From: Bradyrhizobium sp. 190 | GTDB lineage: Bacteria > Pseudomonadota > Alphaproteobacteria > Rhizobiales > Xanthobacteraceae | Assembly: GCF_023073415.1 (NCBI RefSeq) | Contig: NZ_JADPJL010000065.1 | Span: 186,001 to 250,000 of the forward strand | DNA: 64,000 bases | Direction of reading: 5' to 3' | Shown here: in pieces, positions 34,201 to 42,702 of the stretch | Layout of the letters: each line of letters starts with the position of its first letter | Numbering within the stretch: the stretch's first letter is position 1 | Program-made: the position numbers and the translations under genes | The notes under the pieces: generated by a model | What the model was told of the DNA's origin: nothing | Seen by the model: only the letters and a program-made list of their open reading frames with translations | Database searches by the model: none

Positions 34201-34863
34201 CTATGACGCGCGGGCCTGATCTTGAGGCTCGATCTCCGCGAAGCCTGCCTGCAAAACCTCGTCGCGCTTGTGGCGCAGATGCGCGCGCAGGATATGCGAC
34301 AACCCCACGCCATCGCGGCGTTGCAGCGCATTGAGGATCGCTTCGTGCTCCTGCATCGCCAGCGCCCAGCGCCGCGGCGTCATTGGCGTGACGTAGCGCG
34401 CACGGCGAATGCGGGCCGTGACGGAGTCATAGAGACCAGACAGCACCGGGTTGCCGGCCGCGGCGATGATCGCCTCGTGGATATAGCGGTTGCAGCGATA
34501 GTACTGCAGAAGGTCGCGATCTTCGTAGTGCCGGGCCATCGCGGCGTGGGCGGCGGCGACGTCGGCAATCTCGGCATCGGTGATGCGCTCGCAGGCGAGT
34601 TCGCCGGCCAGCGCTTCAAGTCCTTGGCACACCTCGAACAGGTCGCGCATGTCCTTGTCGGTCAGCCTGGCCGCGCGCGAGCCGCGGTTCGGCAGCAATT
34701 GGACCAGGCCCTCGGCGGCGAGCACCTTGAGGGCTTCGCGCAGCGGCGTGCGCGAGATCTGCAGCTTTTCACAAAGGTCGCGTTCGGGAATCCGCGCGCC
34801 CGGCGGAATCTCGCCGTCGAGCAGCATGGCGCGGACGCGGCCTACGACTTCCTCATGGAGCAT
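34201..34863 (-). CDS. GntR family transcriptional regulator (FCD subfamily)
   Basis: A 220-residue protein with a winged helix (EEVVGRVRAMLLDGEIPPGA, QISRTPLREALKVLAAEGLV) and an FCD domain (about 75-210; DLFEVCQGLEALAGELACER, NRYIHEAIIAAAGNPVL). It is divergent from the crotonase/CoA-transferase/Tct operon and is its likely regulator. The ATG at 34861-34863 matches the family start. A further ATG at 34953 would add a hydrophobic, AT-rich 30 residues reaching across the inverted repeat, which is unlikely. Confidence 0.87.
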   Translation of the reverse strand: MLHEEVVGRVRAMLLDGEIPPGARIPERDLCEKLQISRTPLREALKVLAAEGLVQLLPNRGSRAARLTDKDMRDLFEVCQGLEALAGELACERITDAEIADVAAAHAAMARHYEDRDLLQYYRCNRYIHEAIIAAAGNPVLSGLYDSVTARIRRARYVTPMTPRRWALAMQEHEAILNALQRRDGVGLSHILRAHLRHKRDEVLQAGFAEIEPQDQARAS

Positions 34864-34883
34864 CGCGGTTAAAAGCCAAATTT

Positions 34884-34951
34884 GAATGCAAAAAAGGCTA
34901 TACCACTGAATTTTGGTAAGCTCTAGCTTGATAAATCGTGTTTTTGCATTC
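34884..34951. promoter_or_regulatory. Inverted repeats in the divergent regulator/operon spacer
   Basis: GAATGCAAAAA at 34884-34894 is repeated in inverted form as TTTTTGCATTC at 34941-34951. Between them lies TACCACTGAATTTTGGTA (34901-34918) with TACCA/TGGTA arms. Two symmetrically placed sites flanking a shared promoter suggest operator control by the adjacent GntR protein. Confidence 0.45.
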
Positions 34952-34988
34952 ATAATTGGTTAACAACAATTAAGAAGGGCCCGGCGAC

Positions 34989-35789
34989 ATGGACCAGGAC
35001 GCAACGGTACGGGAGGACGACCTTCTGTTTGGCGTCGATGACGGCATCGGCCGGGTAACCTTCAACCGGCCGCAGGCGCGCAACGCCTTCACCTTCGAGA
35101 TGTACGAGCGGCTGGCCGAGATCTGCGAACGCGCCAACCGCGACCAAGCGATCAAGGTGCTGCTGCTGCGGGGCGCCGGTGACAAGGCGTTTGCCGCGGG
35201 CACCGACATCAACCAGTTCCGTGCCTTCAAGACGTCGCAGGATGCGCTCGACTATGAGAACCGCATCGACCGCGTGCTCGGCATTCTCGAAACGTGCCGG
35301 GTGCCGACCATTGCGGCGATCAACGGCGCCTGCACTGGCGGCGGCGCGGGCATCGCGGCTTGCTGCGATCTGCGCATCGGCACCAGGAGTGCGCGGATGG
35401 GGTTTCCGATCGCGCGCACGCTCGGCAATTGCCTGTCGATGTCGAATGTCAGCCGCATTACCGCATTGATCGGTCCGGCGCGCGTCAAGGATCTGATCTT
35501 TACTGCACGTCTTGTCGAAGCCGGGGAGGCGGCCGCCGTGGGCCTGCTTAACGAGGTCGTCGATGATCTGGCCGCGCTCGACAAGCGCGCCGACGAGATC
35601 GCAAGGCTCGTTGCCGGCAACGCGCCGCTGACGCTGAGCGCGACCAAGCAGGCAGTCGCCCGGTTGCAGAAACGACTGACGCACGGGGAAGGCGAGGATC
35701 TCATCCTGATGTGCTACAACAGCCGGGATTTCCGTGAAGGGCTCGACGCGTTTCTCACCAAGCGCGCACCGCAATGGCGCGGCCAATAG
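34989..35789 (+). CDS. Enoyl-CoA hydratase/isomerase (crotonase) family protein lacking the canonical glutamates
   Basis: A 266-residue crotonase-fold protein: FNRPQARNAFTFEMYE, AFAAGTDINQF (oxyanion-hole strand), then TGGGAGIAACCDLRIGTRSA. The two glutamates of hydratases align with Gly121 (GGG-A-G instead of GGGCE) and Ile141 (GFPIA instead of QPE), so simple hydration of an enoyl-CoA is doubtful. Crotonase-fold proteins also isomerise, decarboxylate or hydrolyse CoA esters. It is the first gene of the operon with a CoA-transferase and a Tct transporter, divergent from GntR. AGAAGGG at 34973-34979 supports the start. Confidence 0.85.
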   Translation: MDQDATVREDDLLFGVDDGIGRVTFNRPQARNAFTFEMYERLAEICERANRDQAIKVLLLRGAGDKAFAAGTDINQFRAFKTSQDALDYENRIDRVLGILETCRVPTIAAINGACTGGGAGIAACCDLRIGTRSARMGFPIARTLGNCLSMSNVSRITALIGPARVKDLIFTARLVEAGEAAAVGLLNEVVDDLAALDKRADEIARLVAGNAPLTLSATKQAVARLQKRLTHGEGEDLILMCYNSRDFREGLDAFLTKRAPQWRGQ

Positions 35790-35802
35790 GAGCCCTTTAT
35801 TA

Positions 35803-37056
35803 ATGTCCGTTCAAAACGACAAGACGCCGCGCTTGGGACCGCTCGCCGGCCTCAAGGTCATCGATCTCACCCACGTGATGGCGGGGCCGACCTGCACCCT
35901 GATGCTCGCCGACATGGGCGCTGACGTCATCAAGATCGAGAAATGGCCGAATGGTGACGACACGCGGCATTCGGTGCCGCCGAAGATCGGCGACGAGGCG
36001 GCCTCCTTCCTGATGATGAACCGCAACAAGCGCGGCATCGTGCTGGACCTGAAGACCGCAGGCGGCAAGGAAGTGCTGCGGCGGCTGATCGCCGACGCCG
36101 ACGTTCTGGTCGAGAATTTTGCGCCGGGCGCGATGGAGCGGCTCGGCTTCGGCTATGAGGATTTGCACAGCGATTTTCCGGCGCTGATCTATTGTTCGCT
36201 GTCCGGGTTCGGCCGCACCGGCCCTTACAAGCATCGCCGTGGCTTCGATCTGGTCGCCCAGGCGATGAGCGGCATCATGAGTTTCACAGGCGAGCGGCCG
36301 GACGGTCCGCCGGTGAAGTGCGGTCCGCCGCTGTCCGATATCACGGCCGGACTCCTGGCCAGCATGGGCATCCTTGCCGCCTATTCGCACCGGCTCAAGA
36401 CCGGCGAAGGGCAATGGGTGGAGACATCGCTCTACGAGGCGGCGCTGGTTCAGACCTATTGGCAGTCGACGATTGCGCTCGCCAGCAATGTGGCGCCGCG
36501 CGCCATGGGCTCGGCGCATCCGCTCAACGCGCCGTATCAGGCGTTCGAGGCATCCGACGGCTGGCTCGTGGTAGGCGGCGCCAACAAGAAGCATTGGCTG
36601 TTGATGCTGGAAGCGCTTGGCGCACTGGAACTGGCCTCCGACCCACGCTTCGTCAACGGCTCCGACCGCATGGCGCATTTGGAGGAACTCGAAGCCGAAC
36701 TGAGCGTCCGTTTCCGCAAACAAACGCGGGCGCATTGGCTCGCGGCACTTGACGAGAAGGGCGTGCCCTGTGGCCCCGTGCACGACATGCTGGAAGCGCT
36801 GAGCGATCCGCAGACGCTCGCGCGCGACATGGTGGTCGAGGTCGAGCATTCGACGCTCGGACCGGTGAAGACGATCGGACTGCCCGTCAAATTCTCGGCG
36901 ACGCCCGGCAAGGTGCGTTCGGGCGCGCCAGTCTATGGCGAGCATACGCGCGAGGTCCTGCGCGAGCATGGTTTTGACCAGGCGCAGATCGACACGTTCG
37001 AGCGGGAGGGCGCGATCGTTGCCGCCTCGGCCGGCCGCAAGGAGCAGGTCGCCTGA
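35803..37056 (+). CDS. Class III CoA-transferase (CaiB/BaiF family)
   Basis: A 417-residue CaiB/BaiF protein: GLKVIDLTHVMAGPTCTLML, ADMGADVIKIEKW, NKRGIVLDLKTAGGKEVLRR, ENFAPGAMERLGFGYEDL. The catalytic aspartate is probably D149 in RRGFDLVAQAMSG. These enzymes move CoA between organic acids such as oxalate, carnitine, succinate and mesaconate. It would activate the acid brought in by the downstream Tct system so the crotonase can act. AGGAG at 35788-35792 is a good ribosome-binding site. The in-frame extension upstream overlaps the crotonase gene and is rejected. Confidence 0.9.
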   Translation: MSVQNDKTPRLGPLAGLKVIDLTHVMAGPTCTLMLADMGADVIKIEKWPNGDDTRHSVPPKIGDEAASFLMMNRNKRGIVLDLKTAGGKEVLRRLIADADVLVENFAPGAMERLGFGYEDLHSDFPALIYCSLSGFGRTGPYKHRRGFDLVAQAMSGIMSFTGERPDGPPVKCGPPLSDITAGLLASMGILAAYSHRLKTGEGQWVETSLYEAALVQTYWQSTIALASNVAPRAMGSAHPLNAPYQAFEASDGWLVVGGANKKHWLLMLEALGALELASDPRFVNGSDRMAHLEELEAELSVRFRKQTRAHWLAALDEKGVPCGPVHDMLEALSDPQTLARDMVVEVEHSTLGPVKTIGLPVKFSATPGKVRSGAPVYGEHTREVLREHGFDQAQIDTFEREGAIVAASAGRKEQVA

Positions 37057-37107
37057 CGAGAAGACGAAATACCAACGACAATAAAAAATGCCTACCCGGA
37101 GGAAACC

Positions 37108-38100
37108 ATGAACGTCACATCAAAGCTTCTGCTGTCCACGACAGCGCTCCTGCTCGCGGGCGCGATTCCGGCCGCCGCGGCCTGGCAGCCGCAGAAGCCG
37201 ATCGAATTCGTCGCAACCGCGGGGCCGGGCGGCGGCACTGACAATCTGGCGCGCGCCGTCCAGAACATCATCACCAAATACAAATTGACCGATCAGCCGG
37301 TCGTGGTCGTCAACAAGGGCGGCGGCAGCGGAGCGGAAGGCTATGTCTACGCCAAGGCATCCGCCGGCGATCCCTACAAGGTGATTTTCGGCACCTCGAA
37401 CGCGTGGCAGCAACCGCTCGTCTCCAAGGTTGCCTTCAACTATACCGATCTCACCCCGATCGCCGCGATGGCGCAGGACGAGTTCCTGCTGTGGGTGAAA
37501 CAGGACGCGCCCTACAAGACGGCGGGCGACTTCCTCAAGGCGGCGGCCGCGACCGAGTTCAAGGTGGGCGGCGCGCAGTCCAAGGACACCGACGAGGTCT
37601 TGACGCGGATGATCGAGAAGGCGGCGCGCGTCAAATTTACCTACATCCCCTTCAAGAGCGGCGCCGAGGTCGCCGTGCAACTGGCCGGCGGCCATATCGA
37701 TGCGCACGTCAACAATCCCTCCGAGAGCCTTGGGCAGTGGCGCGGCAGCACTCAGCGCCCGCTCTGTGCGTTCAGCCCGAAGCGATTGCCGCAGGGGCCG
37801 AAGGTCACCGCAACCGAAGGCTGGAGCGACGTGCCGACTTGCGTCGAGCAGGGGCTAGCGATTTCGCAATATGAGCAACCGCGGACGGTGTGGCTGCCGG
37901 GCAAGGTCAGCCCGGAGCAGGCGGCGTTCTACGTCGATCTCATGAAGAAGGTGCAGGCGACGCCCGAATGGAAGGACTACATCGAGAAGACCTCGCAGGT
38001 TAACACTTTCCTGACCGGCGCTGCGCTCGACGATTTCATCAAGCAGGACCTCGAACACGTGAAGCAGGTTGCGGGCGAACAGGGCTGGCTGGTGAAGTAG
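37108..38100 (+). CDS. Tripartite tricarboxylate transporter substrate-binding protein (TctC family)
   Basis: A 330-residue periplasmic binding protein: signal peptide to AAAAW, then the family opening KPIEFVATAGPGGGTDNLAR and VVVVNKGGGSGAEGYVYAKA. The Bug-family fold binds small carboxylates. CGGAGGAAACC precedes the ATG. It is followed by TctB and TctA, so a full tripartite transporter is encoded. The ligand may be an aromatic or aliphatic carboxylate. Confidence 0.93.
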   Translation: MNVTSKLLLSTTALLLAGAIPAAAAWQPQKPIEFVATAGPGGGTDNLARAVQNIITKYKLTDQPVVVVNKGGGSGAEGYVYAKASAGDPYKVIFGTSNAWQQPLVSKVAFNYTDLTPIAAMAQDEFLLWVKQDAPYKTAGDFLKAAAATEFKVGGAQSKDTDEVLTRMIEKAARVKFTYIPFKSGAEVAVQLAGGHIDAHVNNPSESLGQWRGSTQRPLCAFSPKRLPQGPKVTATEGWSDVPTCVEQGLAISQYEQPRTVWLPGKVSPEQAAFYVDLMKKVQATPEWKDYIEKTSQVNTFLTGAALDDFIKQDLEHVKQVAGEQGWLVK

Positions 38101-38110
38101 GACTGGTGCG

Positions 38111-38593
38111 ATGATATCGCGACGTGCGCTTGAGATAGCCGCGGCGGCGCTGACCGGAATCTTCGGCGTCGTGGTCATCGTATCCAGCATCGACAACGGC
38201 ATCGGCTGGTCGAGCGCCGGCGTCGATGCCGGCACGTTTCCTTTCCTGACCGGAATCATCATTGTGCTCGGCAGCCTTTACAACATGGGGCAGGGCGCGC
38301 TTGGACGCGGCAGCCTTGCCATTGTCAGGGTGGCCGTCACGGCGTCCGAGTTGCACCGCCTTGCGGGGTTGTTCGTTCCTGCCGCGATCTTCGTTGCCGT
38401 CATTCCCATCGTTGGAATGTATCTCGCTTCGGCAGGCTATGTTTTCGCGGTGCTGGCGTTGCCGAAACGGCAATCGGTTGTTCGCGCGCTTGTCATCGCC
38501 GTGGTTACGCCGCTTGTGCTCTACGTCGTGTTCGAGCGCATGTTCCAGGTGTCGCTGCCGCACGGCGCGCTCGGCGCCGCGTTGGGCTTCTGA
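38111..38593 (+). CDS. Tripartite tricarboxylate transporter small permease (TctB family)
   Basis: A 160-residue protein with four membrane segments (ALEIAAAALTGIFGVVVIVS, AGTFPFLTGIIIVLGSLYNM, FVPAAIFVAVIPIVGMYLAS, VIAVVTPLVLYVVFERMFQV). The YVVFERMFQVxLPxG end is characteristic of TctB. It starts ten bases after tctC and lies eleven bases before tctA, so all three are co-transcribed. Confidence 0.88.
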   Translation: MISRRALEIAAAALTGIFGVVVIVSSIDNGIGWSSAGVDAGTFPFLTGIIIVLGSLYNMGQGALGRGSLAIVRVAVTASELHRLAGLFVPAAIFVAVIPIVGMYLASAGYVFAVLALPKRQSVVRALVIAVVTPLVLYVVFERMFQVSLPHGALGAALGF

Positions 38594-38604
38594 GGGGACG
38601 GGCG

Positions 38605-40131
38605 ATGGAAAACCTTCAATCGCTGCTGCACGGTTTCACCATCGCGATCACCGTTCCGCACCTGACGCTGATGGTAATCGGCGTCCTGCTCGGCATTCTG
38701 GTCGGCGTTCTGCCGGGTCTGGGCGCGCCAAACGGGGTATCGTTGTTGCTGCCGCTGACCTTCGGCATGCAGCCGGTATCGGCGATCATTCTGCTTTCGA
38801 GTATGTATTGGGGTGCGCTGTTCGGCGGCTCGGTAACCTCGATCCTGTTCAACATCCCGGGCGAGCCGTCGTCGGTCGCCACCACCTTCGACGGCTATCC
38901 GATGGCGCGTGACGGCCGGCCGACCACGGCGCTGGCCACCGCCTTCGGCTCGGCGGCGTTCGGTGCGCTTGTCGGCGTGATCCTGATTACGTTTCTGGCA
39001 TCCTGGGTGGCGCAGGTAGCGCTCGCCTTCGGACCACCCGAATACTTCGCGGTATATTTCCTCGCCTTCGCCAGTTTCGTCGGCATGGGCGGTGCGGCGC
39101 CGATCAAGACGGTGGTCGCACTTGCGATCGGGTTTGCCATCGCCGCGATCGGCATCGACACGGTGTCGGGCAGCGTGCGCCTCACCATGGGTATCGACGA
39201 ACTGGTGAAGGGCGTCAGCTTCGTCGTTGCCGTCATGGGACTGTTCGGCATCGGCGAGTTGCTGATTGCGGTGGAGGAGGAGTTCCAGGCCCGTGCGGTA
39301 TCGTCGAGGGTCGATTGGAAGGAAGTCTTCCGGGCGCTGGGCCGTCTGCCGCGCCATGGCATTGCCTTGCTGCGCAGCGCCGCCATCGGCTGCTGGATGG
39401 GCATTACGCCGGGCGGTCCGACTGCCGCTTCCTTCATGAGCTATGGCATCGCCAAGCGCTTCTCGCGCAATGGCGCGCGTTTCGGCACGGGCGAGGCCGA
39501 GGGCATCGTCGCGCCGGAGACCGCCGACCATGCCGCCGGCACCAGCGCGCTATTGCCGATGCTCTCGCTCGGCATCCCCGGCTCGGCGACGGCCGCCGTC
39601 ATGATGGGCGGGCTGATGATCTGGGGATTGAACCCCGGACCGATGCTGTTCGTCGACCAGAAGGATTTCGTCTGGGGGCTGATCGCCTCGATGTATGTCG
39701 GCAACATCGTTGCGGTTGTGCTCGTGTTGCTCACCGTTCCCGTGTTTGCCGCCCTGATGCGCATTCCCTTCGCCGTCATCGCCCCTCTGATCGTCATCAT
39801 CTGCGTCGTCGGCGCCTATTCGGTCTCGAACTCCTATCTCGACGTCGTCCTGATGCTTGGCTTCGGTGTCGTCGGCTATCTCTTCAAGAAGCTGCACTAT
39901 CCGTTGGCGCCGTTGGTGCTGGCGATCGTGATCGGCGACAAGGCCGAGGACGCCTTTCGGCAGGCCATGCTGATGTCGAAGGGATCGCTCGGGATATTCT
40001 TTGCGAACCGGCTGGTGACGACCCTCGTCCTGGCCGCGATGGCGTTGTTGCTGCTTCCGCTCGCCTTGCATGTTGTGCGCCTGCTGCGAAAACCGGATGA
40101 AGCCGCTCATGAAAAGGTGAGGATCATATGA
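38605..40131 (+). CDS. Tripartite tricarboxylate transporter large permease (TctA family)
   Basis: A 508-residue protein with about twelve membrane helices and TctA signatures: GVLPGLGAPNGVSLLLPLTF, MYWGALFGGSVTSILFNIPG, EPSSVATTFDGYPMA, and GTSALLPMLSLGIPGSATAA. It is the ion-coupled carrier subunit. Its stop overlaps the ATG of the PdxA-family gene (ATGA), linking transport and catabolism in one transcript. Confidence 0.95.
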   Translation: MENLQSLLHGFTIAITVPHLTLMVIGVLLGILVGVLPGLGAPNGVSLLLPLTFGMQPVSAIILLSSMYWGALFGGSVTSILFNIPGEPSSVATTFDGYPMARDGRPTTALATAFGSAAFGALVGVILITFLASWVAQVALAFGPPEYFAVYFLAFASFVGMGGAAPIKTVVALAIGFAIAAIGIDTVSGSVRLTMGIDELVKGVSFVVAVMGLFGIGELLIAVEEEFQARAVSSRVDWKEVFRALGRLPRHGIALLRSAAIGCWMGITPGGPTAASFMSYGIAKRFSRNGARFGTGEAEGIVAPETADHAAGTSALLPMLSLGIPGSATAAVMMGGLMIWGLNPGPMLFVDQKDFVWGLIASMYVGNIVAVVLVLLTVPVFAALMRIPFAVIAPLIVIICVVGAYSVSNSYLDVVLMLGFGVVGYLFKKLHYPLAPLVLAIVIGDKAEDAFRQAMLMSKGSLGIFFANRLVTTLVLAAMALLLLPLALHVVRLLRKPDEAAHEKVRII

Positions 40132-41159
40132 ACGTGCAGAGCCCCGGCAAGCCCGTGATCGCGCTGGCAATGGGAGATCCCGCCGGCATCAGCCCGGAGC
40201 TGACCGCGAAGCTCGTCTGCCTCGATGAAATCCGCTCTTGCGCACGCATGGTCGTGATCGGAGACCGCCGCATTTTTGACGAAGGCGCGCGGGTAGCCGG
40301 CGTCAAGGCGGACCTGCCAAATGTGACGCCATCCGCGGACCCTCGAACCATCGGGGGTGACGCCGCCTTCATGGATATTGGCCATCTCGATCCTGCCAGG
40401 ATCGAACGGGGTGTCGCCAGCCAGGCCGGCGGCGCATTCGCGCTGGAGAATTACCGTCGCGCGCTCACGCTTGCGCGCGACGGTAAGGCGGATGCGGTCT
40501 GCTTCACGCCGTTCAACAAGAAGGCAATGCGGCTCGCGCGCGCGGAGTATGACGACGAGATTGCGTTCTCCACCGAGGTCGCCGGCCTGAAAACGCCGGC
40601 CAGCGAATTCAACGTGCTCGACCGGCTCTGGAATGCGCGCGTCACCTCGCACATCCCGCTCAGGGACGTGGCCTCGCGTCTCTCCGTCGAACGTATTCAT
40701 CGCGCGCTGAAACTGACCGATGCCTGCATGCGACGGGCCGGTTTTGCCGCGCCCCGCATCGCGGTGGCCGGGCTCAACCCGCATGCCGGCGACGGCGGCA
40801 ATTTCGGCCGCGAGGAGATCGATGTGATCGAACCCGCTGTCATGGCCGGCCGGGCCGAAGGAATAGCGGCGGAAGGGCCGTTTCCAGCCGATACCGTTTT
40901 CTTGCGCGCCAAGAACGGCGCCTTTGACGCGGTACTGACGATGTATCACGACCAGGGCCAGATCGCGATGAAGCTGATGGGCTTCGATCGCGGGGTGACA
41001 ATCCTGGGTGGTTTCCCATTTCCGATCTGCACGCCGGCGCATGGCACGGCCTATGACATCGCAGGCCAGGGCGTCGCCTCGGTCGGCGCCAGCCGGGCGG
41101 CTTTGTTGCTCGCGGCCGAGATGGCGGGCGCGGCCAGGATGGGAAATCGGGCGGCGTGA
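40128..41159 (+). CDS. PdxA-family dehydrogenase (4-hydroxythreonine-4-phosphate dehydrogenase-like)
   Basis: A 343-residue PdxA-fold enzyme: IALAMGDPAGISPELTAKLV, then metal ligands in TSHIPLRDV, NPHAGDGGNFG and YHDQGQIAMKL. PdxA oxidises a hydroxy acid with NAD to a keto acid that decarboxylates. As the last gene of the catabolic/Tct operon it is unlikely to serve vitamin B6 synthesis. PdxA relatives act on 4-phospho-sugar acids (usually next to a DUF1537 kinase, absent here) or on carboxylated dihydrodiols (TphB of terephthalate degradation, which also uses a TctC-type receptor). The substrate is open. Confidence 0.85.
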   Translation: MNVQSPGKPVIALAMGDPAGISPELTAKLVCLDEIRSCARMVVIGDRRIFDEGARVAGVKADLPNVTPSADPRTIGGDAAFMDIGHLDPARIERGVASQAGGAFALENYRRALTLARDGKADAVCFTPFNKKAMRLARAEYDDEIAFSTEVAGLKTPASEFNVLDRLWNARVTSHIPLRDVASRLSVERIHRALKLTDACMRRAGFAAPRIAVAGLNPHAGDGGNFGREEIDVIEPAVMAGRAEGIAAEGPFPADTVFLRAKNGAFDAVLTMYHDQGQIAMKLMGFDRGVTILGGFPFPICTPAHGTAYDIAGQGVASVGASRAALLLAAEMAGAARMGNRAA

Positions 41160-41168
41160 GGTGCCCGC

Positions 41169-42365
41169 CTAACCGGCGGCCTTCAGCGCCGCAAAACCGC
41201 GATCGAGATCGGCCTTGAGGTCGTCGACATTCTCCAGACCGATGTGGAGCCGCAGCGTCGGCCCGCCGGGCGACCATTTGGTCGCAGTGCGGTAGGGATC
41301 GCAGTCGAACGGGATGATGAGGCTTTCGAAGCCGCCCCACGAAAAGCCCATGCCGAACAGCTTCACGGTATCGAGCAGGGCGTCGACCGCCTTCTGCGGC
41401 ACCGGCTTCAACACAATGCTGAACAGGCCGGAGGCGCCGGTGAAGTCGCGCTTCCAGATCGCGTGGCCGGGATGGCTCTCGAGCGCCGGATGCAGGACCG
41501 ACAAGACTTCGGGGCGGCCGGCCAGCCAGCGCGCCATTTCGAGGCCGGAGCGATAATGCTGCGCGAGCCGCACCGAAAGCGTGCGGGTGCCGCGCAGCGC
41601 CAGGAAGACGTCGTCGGGACCGGCGCAGACGCCAAGCAGGCGGATGCCCTCGGCGAGCAGCGGCCAGGCTTTCGCGTTCGCCGAGATCGTGCCGAACATG
41701 ATGTCGGAATGGCCGCCGATATATTTGGTTGCGGCCTGCATGCTGATGTCGACGCCCTGGTCGAGCGAGCGGTGAAACAGTGGCGTCGCCCAGGTGTTGT
41801 CGTCGATGACGAGCGCGCCCCTCGCATGCGCGACTTCGGCGATGGCGGGGATGTCGGTCATTTCAAACGACTGCGAGCCGGGCGCCTCGACCAACACCGC
41901 CTTGGTGTTGGGCTTGAACAGGCTTTCGATCCCGGCGCCGATCAGCGGATCGAAATAGCTGACCTCGACGCCGTAGCGGGTCAGCATGCCGTTGCAGAAA
42001 TTGCGCGACGGCCGATAGACGTTGTCGGTGACCAGCACATGATCGCCGGCACTCAGCACCGAAAGCAGGGTGGTGGTGATCGCGGCCAGCCCCGACGGCG
42101 CGAGGCCAACGCCGGCGCATTGCGGGCCTTCCAGCGCCATCAGCACGTCCTGCAGCGCCCGCGTGGTCGGAGAGCCGTGACGCCCGTAGGAGAATTCGGC
42201 GCGGTGGGCGTGCAGGTCCTCGGCGGTCGGATAGAGCACGGTCGAGCCGTGGAAGACCGCCGGGTTGACGAACCCCCGTTGCCCCTTGGTGTCGCGGCCG
42301 GTGGTGACCAGTCGGGTTTCGGCTTTTTGCGGGTTGGACGGACCGTCGTCGTTCGAAGAGCTCAT
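41169..42365 (-). CDS. metC: Cystathionine beta-lyase (MetC-type PLP enzyme)
   Basis: A 398-residue Cys/Met-metabolism PLP enzyme: VNPAVFHGSTVLYPTAEDLH, FSYGRHGSPTTRALQDVLMA, GLAPSGLAAI, VIDDNTWATPLFHRSLDQGV, and the PLP lysine in AATKYIGGHSD. It cleaves cystathionine to homocysteine in methionine synthesis, or desulfurates cysteine. It is divergent from aapJ; a metC-like gene next to the aap operon is known from Rhizobium, which supports the call. The family also holds gamma-lyases and O-acetylhomoserine sulfhydrylases. Confidence 0.88.
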   Translation of the reverse strand: MSSSNDDGPSNPQKAETRLVTTGRDTKGQRGFVNPAVFHGSTVLYPTAEDLHAHRAEFSYGRHGSPTTRALQDVLMALEGPQCAGVGLAPSGLAAITTTLLSVLSAGDHVLVTDNVYRPSRNFCNGMLTRYGVEVSYFDPLIGAGIESLFKPNTKAVLVEAPGSQSFEMTDIPAIAEVAHARGALVIDDNTWATPLFHRSLDQGVDISMQAATKYIGGHSDIMFGTISANAKAWPLLAEGIRLLGVCAGPDDVFLALRGTRTLSVRLAQHYRSGLEMARWLAGRPEVLSVLHPALESHPGHAIWKRDFTGASGLFSIVLKPVPQKAVDALLDTVKLFGMGFSWGGFESLIIPFDCDPYRTATKWSPGGPTLRLHIGLENVDDLKADLDRGFAALKAAG

Positions 42366-42702
42366 GCGTTTGCATCATCCAAGACGTTATGCCGCAGCCA
42401 CAACTTGATCGCGAAAAACACCGCCGGCGGCGGGTCGGGGCCGGGTGAGTTAATAACAAGATACAGAAGACGGCAGTCAACCCCTTGACCCGGCACGCCA
42501 GTCGTTCTGAGATGCGGGCCAACTAACAGTCGCTGCAAGTTGAGGGGCCTGCCGCGATATCAGATCCATTGCCTGACCGGATTGCACGTCAAACTGCACG
42601 GTCAGGATGACGCTTTTCAGCGAGGGATCAGCGGGTTGGCCCCACAACGTCAGGCGTTGCCTAAAAAACGATCCCCGGACGCCCCCTTGAAAGGCCTTAC
42701 CC
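42366..42702. other. Divergent metC/aapJ promoter region
   Basis: No gene is supported; a 107-codon plus-strand frame runs out of phase into aapJ and has no motif. AGTTAATAACAAGATACAG at 42448-42466 is the most AT-rich part and could hold both promoters. GCCGCCGGCGGTG near 42420-42435 on the minus strand can form a GC hairpin. No SAM riboswitch fold was recognised. Confidence 0.45.

Noticed and set aside
42366..42702. SAM or SAH riboswitch upstream of metC
   Set aside because: The spacer was read on the minus strand for SAM-II-like pairing and none was found; only a GC hairpin is present.
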